From positions 1-64,000 of the forward strand of contig JAGYJT010000016.1 in NCBI GenBank assembly GCA_018401955.1: 64,000 nt of DNA. Direction: 5' to 3'. Below are positions 28,583-36,436 of this stretch, piece by piece. The position numbers and the translations under genes are program-made. This DNA comes from Chitinophagales bacterium. Lineage in GTDB: Bacteria; Bacteroidota; Bacteroidia; Chitinophagales; CAIOSU01. The notes under the pieces were generated by a model. It did no database searches. It was not told the DNA's origin and was given only the letters and a program-made list of their open reading frames with translations. Each line of letters opens with the position of its first letter. The first letter of the stretch is position 1.

Positions 28583-29803
28583 ATGGAAACCAGTTGTACC
28601 ATCACCAATTGCTTCGGGGGGAGCACCACCTTGATTAATAATACCGCTTACACCACCGAGGTGTACAACAGTATTGCAAGTGTGCCACGAGCCATGTGGC
28701 AACAGGTGGTTCCTGCAGCGCATACTTTTCTAAACTACGATTACCTAACCGCTTTTGAGGCATGCTGTAGTCTTAATATGGGTTTTAGGTATGTAGTTTT
28801 TCGTAAACAGGGCAGGTTGGCTGGGGTAGCTACTTTTCAAACCATATTGTTTGATGGTAATAATATTGGTACTGAGGAGAGCCGTAAATCGCAAGGTTGG
28901 TGGCCTCGGTTGGTAAACGGTATTGTAAACCGGATGAAAATGCGCCTATTGGTATTAGGCAACGTTTTTATGACGGGCGAATATGGTTGGTACTTTACTG
29001 ATGTAAAAGCACCAGGTGCAGAGGAGGTTGCTGCGCTGCAATCAGTTATTAATGAGCTAGTACAAGAGGCTAAAACGCTGAAAAAGCCAGTAAGTGGTTT
29101 GCTGGTGAAAGAAGTATTTACGGATAGGTTGGGGGCTTTTCCGCAATTACAAAAGGCAGGTTTCTTTGAGTTTCCTGTGCAGCCAGATATGATATTGGAT
29201 ATTGACCCAAAGTGGCAAACCTTTGATGGCTATTTAGCAGCTATGCAATCAAAGTACAGGGTGCGCATGCGCAAAGCCTTGAAAGATATGGATGGTATAG
29301 AAATTAGGCCCATAACCCTTGCGGAAATGGAGCAACACTTGCCAGACATAGAAGACCTCTATCAACAGGTGGTTGATACATCGGAGTTTAAGTTAGCTAC
29401 CTTTAGAATTCAACATATACAGTACTTAATGGAGCATATGCCCGAAAAATTTTGGGTTGATGGATTTTGGTTGGATGGAAAATTGGTGTCGTACATTTCT
29501 TTTTACAAGCACCAAGGACAGGTAGTAGCGGGCATGATGGGCATGGACCGGGAGGCACAAAAAACTTATGACCTATACTTGAATGTATTATTGCTGGTAG
29601 CCCGCAGGGGCATTGAGCATGGTGCTAAACAGTCGGTATTTGGGCGCACAGCTATGGAAATTAAAAGCTCAGTTGGTGCCAAGCCGCACGATATGTATTT
29701 ATACAGCCGCCATGTATCGGGATGGAAAAACCGCATTGTTATTCCGATGCTTAAACTGCTAACTCGCAACAAACCTTGGAGGCAGCGCAGCCCGTTTAAG
29801 TAG
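28583..29803 (+). CDS. GNAT-fold protein of the peptidogalycan-like (DUF482) type
   Basis: A 406-residue protein with a double GNAT layout. The N-terminal half (about residues 25-190) has FLNYDYLTAFE and RYVVFRKQGRLAGVATFQ; the C-terminal half has DGYLAAMQSKYRVRMRKALKD, VDGFWLDGKLVSYISFYKH and YDLYLNVLLLVARRGIEHGAK, followed by a FGRTAMEIKSSVGAKP segment typical of this group. Such proteins are annotated as acyl or aminoacyl transferases, perhaps on cell-envelope material, but substrates are not known. It stands alone. Confidence 0.75.
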   Translation: METSCTITNCFGGSTTLINNTAYTTEVYNSIASVPRAMWQQVVPAAHTFLNYDYLTAFEACCSLNMGFRYVVFRKQGRLAGVATFQTILFDGNNIGTEESRKSQGWWPRLVNGIVNRMKMRLLVLGNVFMTGEYGWYFTDVKAPGAEEVAALQSVINELVQEAKTLKKPVSGLLVKEVFTDRLGAFPQLQKAGFFEFPVQPDMILDIDPKWQTFDGYLAAMQSKYRVRMRKALKDMDGIEIRPITLAEMEQHLPDIEDLYQQVVDTSEFKLATFRIQHIQYLMEHMPEKFWVDGFWLDGKLVSYISFYKHQGQVVAGMMGMDREAQKTYDLYLNVLLLVARRGIEHGAKQSVFGRTAMEIKSSVGAKPHDMYLYSRHVSGWKNRIVIPMLKLLTRNKPWRQRSPFK

Positions 29804-29863
29804 TAAAAAAGGGCATGCTGTATAGAGCCGTATTGCAAAACTTTGGTACTAATTGGCCTATGC

Positions 29864-30061
29864 TCAATCAGCGCATTTCTGTGCGCAAGTGCTTTGGGTG
29901 TAAGTGGCATTAAACACATCCAACTCTTCTAGACTATCAAAGCACTTTTGGCAGCAAATGTTGCCTTGTAAATCAACCACGCTTACGCAAATGTCTTTTT
30001 TGCAAGAGGTAAATAGGGTAACCATTGCTACTGCTGCTAAAATGAAAAGCTTAGATTTCAT
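29864..30061 (-). CDS. Small cysteine-rich lipoprotein
   Basis: The open frame begins at 30106, but the ATG at 30061 (or MA from 30067) gives a clean lipoprotein signal: MKSKLFILAAVAMVTLFTSC. The mature part is only about 46 residues and contains seven cysteines including the lipid-modified one (CKKDIC, ICCQKC, STCAQKC). The paired spacing suggests disulfides or metal binding. A TATCTTTG -7 element lies at 30083-30090, which supports this start. No family is recognised. Confidence 0.65.
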   Translation of the reverse strand: MKSKLFILAAVAMVTLFTSCKKDICVSVVDLQGNICCQKCFDSLEELDVFNATYTQSTCAQKCAD

Positions 30062-30082
30062 TGCCATTTGCTTGATAAGCTG

Positions 30083-30090
30083 CAAAGATA
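30083..30090 (-). promoter_or_regulatory. Predicted -7 element of the Cys-rich lipoprotein gene
   Basis: TATCTTTG on the minus strand, exact TAnnTTTG, 15-21 nt before the two possible start codons. It lies inside the longer open frame and therefore argues for the short gene. Confidence 0.5.
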
Positions 30091-30137
30091 ACGGAAAAGG
30101 CAACATACTCCAACTTAACAGCTTTGCACAAACAAAA

Positions 30138-30163
30138 CCGCCACAACCCTGAGGCTGTGGCGG
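30138..30163 (-). terminator. Terminator of the TonB receptor gene
   Basis: CCGCCACA pairs with TGTGGCGG, extended by CC/GG after one mismatch around a CTGA loop. On the minus strand it is followed by TTTTGTTTG. It lies 31 nt after the end of the receptor gene. Confidence 0.75.
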
Positions 30164-30194
30164 AAAAAGGAATAAAGGTACGATTATTTATTAT

Positions 30195-32597
30195 TTAGAA
30201 ATTAGCCCTTAACGATAAAAGGAAATTTCTACCTGCTGCCACTAAGCCAGAGCTATAAGGGCGGTAGCGCAAATCTGTTATGTTTTCTACGCCTGCGGTT
30301 ATGGCCAAAAAGTCGGTAATCTGGTAGCTTGCCTTAAAGTTGAGTGTATACCATGCTGGTGAATATGGATTACCGTCATCGTCGGTAGCGTATATCTCAG
30401 TTTTACCTTGCTCTTCGGGTGCCATATTGGCAAAGCTTACCTCGCTATTGTACATGGCATATAGGTCAAGGTTTACGCGTTTAGCAGTAAAAGTAACATG
30501 CGTAATGCCAAATAATGGTGCCGCATGGCGCAACGGGGCCACTTCACCGTTATCCAGTTCCTCCTCACCATTTTGCCAGTTGATGCGGCTGCTTAATCCA
30601 AAACCCTTGGGCAGCTTTAATTTAAAGCCCGCTTGTATGCCAAATACCGTAGCATATGCCGCATTTTGTACAGCCTGCACCTGGCTCAACTCACCATCAT
30701 AAACAATACTATCCAACCCATTTAAGGTATAGTCTCGGCGCACCAGGGCATTATCCAGTATGGTATAAAAGGCAGTAGCATCCACCTCCAGAAATTCGCC
30801 GAATACCTTGGCTGCACCAACTTCAAAATTGTAGGCATACTCGGTATTCAAATCGGGGTTAGGCACCACTACTGCACCCGGCTCACTATCAAACACCTTT
30901 CCCAAGTCATCCACGTTTGGCGAACGGAAACCGGTTGAAAAATTTAAGCTAAGTGCCCATTTTGGGGTAGGGTTGTACACCGCACCTACACTACCTGATA
31001 CGGCACCTTTGCTAATGGTAGCGGAGGTAAATGGAAAAGGATAAAAAGTAGTATCAAAAGTCGCATCCAGTATGTAATGGTTGTAGCGTACACCGGCAGC
31101 CAGGGTTAGTTTTTGAACAGGCTTAAACTGGTAGTTGGCATATACGGCATAGCTCTGCCAAGTACTCATAGGGTAGCGGGCAGGGCCGTTTTCAACTTCG
31201 CCATTTGTAATATCTTTGTTGCTGCCAGTTGAGGTAACATCATTAAATAAACCTTCTACACCGTAAAACAACTTCTGCTTTTCATTGATTGATTTAACGA
31301 AGTCAATGTTTGCCGATAAGGCCATCACTTCCTCAAAGCGGCTAGCAAGGGTACTTTTATTAAAGTCCCTATCGTGGCGACTCTCAGCAAAGCGCTGATG
31401 CGCCAGGCGGATGGTCATTAAGTCATAAGCTAAATTGCTATTAGTGTTAGTTATGCTCAATAAATTCATCATCCACTCTTGGGGCCCATAATACCACTCG
31501 GCACTTAGTGGCAGGCCGTTACGGTAGCGCAATAAGCGGTCGTAGCGGTTATAATTACTGGTGGTGCTGTACTGAAACGTATAGCCCAACTCCCATTTAT
31601 CGTTAGGTTTATAGCGTAACTTCTGCATCAGGTTTATTTGGTTGTAGCCAATTTTCCGTTGCACTTGCGGGTCGTCGTTAGTTACCACTCGGTCTACATT
31701 ATCCAATCTTATAACATACTCGTTGCGTAAATATTCATCTGGGCCATGGCTACCCATGCGCAAATCGCCAAAATCTGAGTACGTAAAGCTGGTCAGCATC
31801 GAAAACTTCCTCCAGCCTACACCTACATTAAAGTGCCCCGTCATTTCGTTGGCCGCCGAAGAGTATCTAGCTGTTGCACTCCCTGTTACCAGCGGGTTAT
31901 TATTAATAGATAACTTAGGCGTGAGGGTATAAAAGCTCATTACCCCGGCAATGGCATCGCTACCATAGTTTACCGAGCCTGGGCCGAAAAGTACTTCGGT
32001 GCGCTCGGTAGCGAAAGCATCTACAGATATTATGTTCTGCACATTACCGCTACGGAAAATGGCCGTGTTCATGCGAACGCCGTCAACGGTTATCAATAAG
32101 CGATTAGTGGCAAAGCCACGAATCATGGGGCTGCCGCCACCGTATTGGCTTTTTTGTATAAACACTTCACCACTTAGTGCAAGCAGGTCAGCAGTGGTTT
32201 GTGGCTGTTGCAAGGCGGTAGTTTTACTACTTATTACGGTTACCTTGTTGGGTACTTCACGTTGGGTTTGGGTCCAGCGCGAGGCGGTAACTACCACGCC
32301 ATCAAGCGTTACGTCACTGCCAACTAAAAGTAGCTCTTTACTGGTACTAAGCCGCTCGTAACTCAATACTTGTAATTTGTAGCCCAATGAGCGAATAACA
32401 ATAGTATCCGCACCAATAAAGTCTGTAATATCTACCTGTCCTTGTTGATTGGTGGTAGTAAATACTTCTGGATTGGAGCTGCTTAAAGTCACGGACTCTA
32501 GCGGCTGCAAAGTTTCTTGATCTTTTACGGTTAAGGTTTGTGAAAACGAAATACTACATACCACTACTAGTGGTATAAGTATATAAATACTTTTCAT
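30195..32597 (-). CDS. TonB-dependent outer-membrane receptor
   Basis: An 800-residue outer-membrane transporter powered by TonB. The start at 32597 gives a signal peptide (MKSIYILIPLVVVCSISFS-Q); the longer frame from 32651 does not. Residues about 20-100 form a CarboxypepD_reg-like domain. The plug domain (about 118-230) has VVVTASRWTQ, PMIRGFATNRLLITVDGVRMN and NVQNIISVDAFATERTEVLFGPGS, a pattern close to hemoglobin/heme-type receptors. A 22-strand barrel follows, ending with aromatic SLRANF. Heme or iron-siderophore uptake is likely but not proven; no heme-handling genes are nearby. Confidence 0.92.
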   Translation of the reverse strand: MKSIYILIPLVVVCSISFSQTLTVKDQETLQPLESVTLSSSNPEVFTTTNQQGQVDITDFIGADTIVIRSLGYKLQVLSYERLSTSKELLLVGSDVTLDGVVVTASRWTQTQREVPNKVTVISSKTTALQQPQTTADLLALSGEVFIQKSQYGGGSPMIRGFATNRLLITVDGVRMNTAIFRSGNVQNIISVDAFATERTEVLFGPGSVNYGSDAIAGVMSFYTLTPKLSINNNPLVTGSATARYSSAANEMTGHFNVGVGWRKFSMLTSFTYSDFGDLRMGSHGPDEYLRNEYVIRLDNVDRVVTNDDPQVQRKIGYNQINLMQKLRYKPNDKWELGYTFQYSTTSNYNRYDRLLRYRNGLPLSAEWYYGPQEWMMNLLSITNTNSNLAYDLMTIRLAHQRFAESRHDRDFNKSTLASRFEEVMALSANIDFVKSINEKQKLFYGVEGLFNDVTSTGSNKDITNGEVENGPARYPMSTWQSYAVYANYQFKPVQKLTLAAGVRYNHYILDATFDTTFYPFPFTSATISKGAVSGSVGAVYNPTPKWALSLNFSTGFRSPNVDDLGKVFDSEPGAVVVPNPDLNTEYAYNFEVGAAKVFGEFLEVDATAFYTILDNALVRRDYTLNGLDSIVYDGELSQVQAVQNAAYATVFGIQAGFKLKLPKGFGLSSRINWQNGEEELDNGEVAPLRHAAPLFGITHVTFTAKRVNLDLYAMYNSEVSFANMAPEEQGKTEIYATDDDGNPYSPAWYTLNFKASYQITDFLAITAGVENITDLRYRPYSSGLVAAGRNFLLSLRANF

Positions 32598-32656
32598 TTT
32601 ATAGGATTTTACGAAAGCCAAAAAAGCAGTAGCTAGGTGCATAAAGCACAATACAC

Positions 32657-32678
32657 CCCATACACCAAAGTGTATGGG
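32657..32678. promoter_or_regulatory. Perfect palindrome upstream of the TonB receptor
   Basis: CCCATACAC and its exact complement GTGTATGGG flank a CAAA loop. It lies 60 nt before the receptor start and just after its upstream neighbour on the same strand. There is no T-tract, so an operator or an mRNA hairpin is more likely than a terminator. Confidence 0.45.
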
Positions 32679-32701
32679 AGCAAGCTAAACGATAATGATA
32701 T

Positions 32702-33238
32702 TTAGGCTTTTACAATTTCCGGCGGAGGTGCCAGCGGCAATGATGCCCGATTTATTGGGGCTCCTGTCTGGTAATATTGTAACACACTGTACCAGGGCAA
32801 AGGTTGCTGCAGGGCTGAAATATCCATACAGAAAATGTCTTTCGCAAAGTGATTGAACTGCGCGTTTTTCTTTTGGTTAACAGGGTCAGTACCTAGTGCA
32901 TTGGCTACTAACGATGCCAGCTGTCGGTTCAGTTTGGTCTCCTCATGATCCCAAAACAACCAATACTGCAAGCTATCATTACCCACGGTATCGGTATACA
33001 CTATGTCATACATTTCGCCTTGGTACTCAAACTCCTTGCTATGTTTCCATTTAAGTTTGGTTGCGGCATCTTTTTTTGAAAAAGCGAGAGGTACCAATTC
33101 GGCACAGTCAATACCCGCTATCATTTTGCGCTTAACTTGCTTTTTGGTTTGATATGCTTGGTACTCAATACTAGCATACCTGCCCACAAACGGTAGCAAG
33201 AAGGTACAAAGCAGCAATATGGCCAAAAATGTTCTCAA
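32702..33238 (-). CDS. Uncharacterised membrane-anchored protein upstream of the TonB receptor
   Basis: About 178 residues of unknown function. The open frame reaches 33331, but its first 30 residues translate the repeat words TCTCATTTCAAATC, so I place the start at the TTG at 33238. A near-match -7 element (TATCTTTA) lies 8 nt upstream of this. The protein has one N-terminal membrane helix (LRTFLAILLLCTFLLPF) followed by a soluble domain with KMIAGIDCAELVPLAF, YDIVYTDTVGNDSLQYWLFWDHEETKLN and a Pro-rich end (PLAPPPEIVKA). Position suggests it is co-transcribed with the receptor. Confidence 0.6.
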   Translation of the reverse strand: MRTFLAILLLCTFLLPFVGRYASIEYQAYQTKKQVKRKMIAGIDCAELVPLAFSKKDAATKLKWKHSKEFEYQGEMYDIVYTDTVGNDSLQYWLFWDHEETKLNRQLASLVANALGTDPVNQKKNAQFNHFAKDIFCMDISALQQPLPWYSVLQYYQTGAPINRASLPLAPPPEIVKA

Positions 33239-33324
33239 AGTACTTGTAAAGATAGGCAAAGATGTAGAGATGACAGATTTGAAATGAGAGATGAGAGATT
33301 TGAAATGGGAAAAACAAAACGCAC

Positions 33325-33425
33325 TCCCCAATGGGGAAACCTAACTATAGCATAGGGCACCGCCCTATGTAACATAGCGCAGTATGGTATGGTTTTGTGT
33401 TTCGTACATGGGGATAGACCCCATG
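33325..33425. repeat. Cluster of three hairpins left of the IS3 element
   Basis: Three short perfect inverted repeats: TCCCC/GGGGA at 33325-33337, CATAGGGC/GCCCTATG (8 bp, loop ACC) at 33351-33369, and CATGGGG/CCCCATG (loop ATAGA) at 33407-33425. A fourth, ACCCC/GGGGT, lies just right of the IS at 34858-34870. This resembles a REP-like palindromic intergenic unit, into which the IS inserted. Confidence 0.6.
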
Positions 33426-33441
33426 CTAGTGATATGACCCG

Positions 33442-33459
33442 TCCTAAAATAAGTTTACA
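33442..33459. repeat. Left inner terminal repeat of the IS3 element
   Basis: TCCTAAAATAAGTTTACA is the inverted counterpart of the three 18-bp units at the right end (34766-34783, 34797-34814, 34827-34844). Only one copy is present on this side. Confidence 0.7.
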
Positions 33460-33474
33460 CCAAAGTAAGCTTAT

Positions 33475-33870
33475 ATGATAGAGATAACCAAAAGGCGTGA
33501 GTCCGCCTGTTTTTACCCCGAGGCCTTCAAACGGCAGGTCATAGATGAGCACCTGCGCACCGGTATGCCGAAGGCTTGGGTGCAAAAGAAGCACGGCATA
33601 CGTGCCAAAAGCGCCATACTGATATGGATGCGCGACCTCGGTTATGTGCCCGTCGGCCAAAGAACCATTATCTTGCCGCCAAAGAGACTTATAGTTTTGG
33701 AAGAAAAGCACGAGCCCGCCGAAGGCGCGGACGACCCGCAACAGCGCATCGAACAACTTGAGCGACAGCTCGAGGACGAGCGCCTGCGCTCGGAGATGTA
33801 CCTACGCATGATCGAGATCGCGGAGACGGAGTACGAGGTGCCCATCAGAAAAAAGCCCGGTACCAAGTGA
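33475..33870 (+). CDS. IS3-family OrfA (helix-turn-helix protein)
   Basis: A 131-residue OrfA. The N-terminal helix-turn-helix (YPEAFKRQVIDEHLRTGMPKAWVQKKHGI) should bind the IS ends, and the acidic C-terminal part (EGADDPQQRIEQLERQLEDERLR) is a leucine-zipper-like coiled coil. It ends with RKKPGTK; the codons for RKK contain six A and a G (33849-33855), the classical site for a -1 frameshift into orfB. Confidence 0.9.
   Translation: MIEITKRRESACFYPEAFKRQVIDEHLRTGMPKAWVQKKHGIRAKSAILIWMRDLGYVPVGQRTIILPPKRLIVLEEKHEPAEGADDPQQRIEQLERQLEDERLRSEMYLRMIEIAETEYEVPIRKKPGTK
33849..33855 (+). promoter_or_regulatory. A6G ribosomal slippage site for OrfAB
   Basis: Read in the orfA frame as A-AAA-AAG. A -1 slip continues as GCC CGG TAC CAA GTG ATC, which is exactly the orfB frame and gives a fused OrfAB transposase of about 437 residues. 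The A6G heptamer is well known in IS3-family elements. Confidence 0.8.
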
Positions 33871-34787
33871 TCCGCGGGATAAGGCACGACCACCCTGGCC
33901 TCGGCCTGGGGCGTTGCTGCCGGTTACTTGGGCTTAGCCGACAGGCGTATTACCAATACTTCCGTGACCTACAGGCGGCAGGCCTGGGCCACGAACTGGC
34001 CATCCGCGAGGTGCTCTCCATCAGGGCGCGGCAGCCCGCCATCGGCGGCAGGAAACTGTACGCAATGCTGGCCCCGTTCCTGCTGGAACACCGCATAAGG
34101 ATGGGCCGCGACGGCCTGTTCGACCTGCTGGCGGCCCATGGGCTGCTGATAAGGAGGAAACGACGGCGGGCCGCCACCACATACTCGGGCCACTGGCTCA
34201 GGAAGTACCCCAACCTTATCAGGGACAGGGTGCCCACCGGGCCGAACCAGATATGGGTGTCGGACATCACCTACTACATGACCGCCTCTGGCTTCGCCTA
34301 CATCAGCTTCGTGACCGATGCCTACAGCAGGAAGATAGTGGGCTACCATGTGGCCGATACACTGGAGGCTGTGCACACGCTCGAAGCGCTGAAGCTAGCG
34401 GTGGAGGGGTGCGGGCCCATCAAAGGCCTTACGCACCACTCCGACCGCGGCGTGCAGTACTGCAGCGCCGCCTACGTGGCCTTCCTGCAAGAAAACGGCA
34501 TCGCCATTAGCATGGCAGAGAACGGCGACCCGCTGGAGAACGCCATCGCCGAACGGCTGAACGGCATCATGAAGGCCGAGTTCCTCGACCATTACCGACT
34601 TGACGGCCTATCGGATGTGGCACGGGTACTACAACAATCGGTAACCACGTACAATACCTTGAGGCCGCATATGAGCTGTGGGATGCTTACACCCGAAAAC
34701 GTCCATGCGAACAGCTTGGAGGTGGAGCGCAAATGGAAAAATTATTACCCGAAGAAAACTACCTTTGTAAACCCATTGCAGGACTAA
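33867..34787 (+). CDS. IS3-family transposase OrfB (DDE integrase core)
   Basis: The catalytic part, 306 residues from the GTG at 33867, but mainly produced as the OrfAB fusion. It has the HTH_21-like segment (IGGRKLYAMLAPFLLEHRIRMGR) and the rve integrase core with the DDE triad: Asp in WVSDITYY, Asp in HHSDRGVQY and Glu in DPLENAIAERLNGIMK, followed by YNTLRPHMSCGMLTPE. All key residues are present. Confidence 0.93.
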   Translation: MIRGIRHDHPGLGLGRCCRLLGLSRQAYYQYFRDLQAAGLGHELAIREVLSIRARQPAIGGRKLYAMLAPFLLEHRIRMGRDGLFDLLAAHGLLIRRKRRRAATTYSGHWLRKYPNLIRDRVPTGPNQIWVSDITYYMTASGFAYISFVTDAYSRKIVGYHVADTLEAVHTLEALKLAVEGCGPIKGLTHHSDRGVQYCSAAYVAFLQENGIAISMAENGDPLENAIAERLNGIMKAEFLDHYRLDGLSDVARVLQQSVTTYNTLRPHMSCGMLTPENVHANSLEVERKWKNYYPKKTTFVNPLQD

Positions 34788-34844
34788 AAAGGAAATGTCA
34801 ACCCATAGCAGGATTATCAGTTAACCTGTAAACCTATTTTAGGA
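34766..34844 (+). repeat. Three direct repeats at the right end of the IS3 element
   Basis: Near-copies of an 18-bp unit lie at 34766-34783 (TGTAAACCCATTGCAGGA), 34797-34814 (TGTCAACCCATAGCAGGA) and 34827-34844 (TGTAAACCTATTTTAGGA). The period is 30-31 bp, about three helical turns. The last is the terminal repeat itself; the first overlaps the end of orfB. Confidence 0.75.
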
Positions 34845-34965
34845 CAAGTCATTATAGACCCCTTTGGGGTAAACCGAATTGTGTATTGCCAACGGGGAAG
34901 TATAACCATAGCATGAATATTCAGTTGAAAATCAAACAGTATTTTTAGTATATTTATTCAACAGT

Positions 34966-35001
34966 TTGTCATCTTTCATTTCTCATCTCTCATCTAAATC
35001 C
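34966..35001. repeat. CATTTCTCATCTCTCATC word repeat
   Basis: Words TCATCTTTCATTTCTCATCTC and TCATCT follow each other. The complement of the same word family occurs at 33266-33310, left of the IS3 element, so the two tracts flank this region in opposite orientation. Confidence 0.55.
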
Positions 35002-35508
35002 ATGTCCATAGCCGAAACCCTAGACCAAACCCGTGTTGCCTTTGCCGAAATTGAGGCATTGTTGAGTAACCATAGCGACGAACAACTACTGCAAGCCCCC
35101 GAGGGCAAATGGCATTGCCTGCAACAAAGTAAAGCATTTGGTCATCTCTCAAAAGCAACTTTGCTAGCGTATAAAATGCCAGGTTTTGCAGTAGGGCTGG
35201 TGTATGGCGAAATCAGGATGGCGTGGCATCGCGCAGCTGGTAAATTGGCAGAGCATGCCTAAGCCCACCATGCTGCTGGTGCCAAGGCACCGGCTGAGTA
35301 TCAGACGAAGTGGCAGTAGAGATAGGCTCGTTAGTGCGTTCGATAAAAATGGGGGCGCGATTATCTTGAAGCCATGGCTACCAAAATAAAGGAACTGGAT
35401 ACCTGCAAGTTAAACACCCCTACCTAAGCAGAAACACTTTGCGAGTTGGCCTATTTTACCTTGTACCATAACAGGCATCATTTAAAAGTGTTGCAGGGGT
35501 TGATATAA
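35002..35508 (+). pseudogene. Degenerate DinB-like gene
   Basis: Pieces of a DinB superfamily (DUF1569/DinB_2-like) protein lie in order but in different frames. The first piece starts with the ATG at 35002 (MSIAETLDQTRVAFAEIEALL ... GKWHCLQQ ... KATLLAYKMPGF), to a stop near 35262. Next GAKAPAEYQTKWQ is found in another frame, followed by ATKIKELDTCKLNTP, a stop, and the family's C-terminal ELAYFTLYHNRHHLKVLQGLI up to 35508. Several indels and point changes are needed, so it is a true pseudogene, not one sequencing error. It lies 150 bp after the IS3 element. Confidence 0.7.
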
Positions 35509-36155
35509 AAGAGGGGTTTGGTTGTAAAATTAGCACTATGAAACCAACTAAAAATTAATAAAAGGAAATGAGAGATAAACAAAGTTACGATAAGCGAAGC
35601 TATCAGCAGATATTACATTCAAGTGATGTTGCCATTTTTCATAATATTCTACTCTGGGTTGGAGTTTTGGTGCCTTTTTGGTAAAGGAAAATGTTCTCTA
35701 GGCACTGTCTAATTCTCAGTGGGTATCATTGGAGATGTTGCAGGTTCAGATTCTTCATGTGCACATTGGGTGGTTTGGGCTTTTCACGGTGTAGAAAGCC
35801 CTAACTATTGTGCAATGCCATCTGAGGCAAAAATTTTCTTAAACCTAAAGGCATTTACATCAGCTCCTATTACCCCTAACCGTCAACAAAGAGCTTACAA
35901 TCAGGCATGGGACAAAAGAATGCTAGAAAAGGGTGATTTGAGTAAAAGCACATTTGACCTACCATAAATAAAATAGTTGAGGTAAAATTCGCCTCAAAAT
36001 ACTTTATGCTCAGTATTGTTTTGTTTTGGTTTTTGGGGCTGGTTATGCTTACTTGGCCCAGCGAATATGATTCCCTTGATGGCGAAGGCAAATTTGCAGT
36101 TATTGCTTGCCCGTTTGTTCTGAAATAGCAATAGGTTACGAAACGCATGTAAGCT
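35509..36155 (+). other. Decayed coding remnants without an intact gene
   Basis: Short frames with protein-like content succeed each other. From the ATG at 35568 a 38-residue frame reads MRDKQSYDKRSYQQILHSSD... and stops at 35684. Another frame (about 35719-35967) carries ...AHWVVWAFHGVESPNYC...NRQQRAYNQAWDKRM, and at 36006 a membrane-like MLSIVLFWFLGLVMLTW runs to a stop near 36124. None matches a family known to me. The pattern fits one or more genes broken by frameshifts. Confidence 0.4.
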
Positions 36156-36434
36156 TTGGAAAAATACCAAAAATTAAACGGCAATGGTTTTCACGCCAGA
36201 CTATTTCGAGTTTTTGAACACCAGTTTAAATGGAAAGATGTACTCACATTTAGGGTATTTGTGGAGAACCAAACAGCATACAAGGCAACCATTGCTGCAC
36301 GAACCAATATGATTGTAGATGGAAAGGCCGAAATGTACTCAGCTACAAAAGACATTCATAGTCTCGATGCCACACCCGACAGGATAGAAGAGCTCTATGC
36401 TATTTATAAAAACCTTTATAGCTCCAAAAGCTAA
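36156..36434 (+). CDS. Short uncharacterised protein, perhaps the tail of a broken gene
   Basis: A 92-residue frame that ends 2 nt before tag. It contains EHQFKWKDVLTFRVFVENQTAY, ARTNMIVDGKAEMYSATKD and HSLDATPDRIEELYAIYKNLY. No family is recognised. Upstream, the frame SEIAIGYETHVSFGKIPKIKR (another frame) points to a longer ancestor. Close packing with tag suggests the original gene was in an operon with it. Confidence 0.4.
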   Translation: MEKYQKLNGNGFHARLFRVFEHQFKWKDVLTFRVFVENQTAYKATIAARTNMIVDGKAEMYSATKDIHSLDATPDRIEELYAIYKNLYSSKS

Positions 36435-36436
36435 CC

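Larger units (their letters stand above)
33435..34851 (+). mobile_element. IS3-family insertion sequence, about 1417 bp
   Basis: Bounded by imperfect terminal inverted repeats: TGACCCGTCCTAAAATAAGTTTACA on the left is matched on the right by TGACTTGTCCTAAAATAGGTTTACA (read inward), with 3 differences. It carries orfA and orfB in overlapping frames with an A6G slippage site. The element is far more GC-rich than the host genes. No target-site duplication is evident (GATA on the left, TTAT on the right). Three direct repeats of the end sequence lie near the right end. It appears complete and possibly active. Confidence 0.88.

Noticed and set aside
33950-34592. Several long minus-strand and alternative frames inside the IS3 element
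   Set aside because: Shadows of the GC-rich orfB gene, whose DDE motifs are complete.
33431-34855. Target-site duplication for the IS3 element
   Set aside because: Flanking bases GATA and TTAT do not match under any reasonable choice of the element's ends.
35719-35967. An 82-codon frame in the decayed region, considered as a real gene
   Set aside because: The coding-like sequence extends upstream in other frames with stops, so it fits a remnant better than a complete gene.
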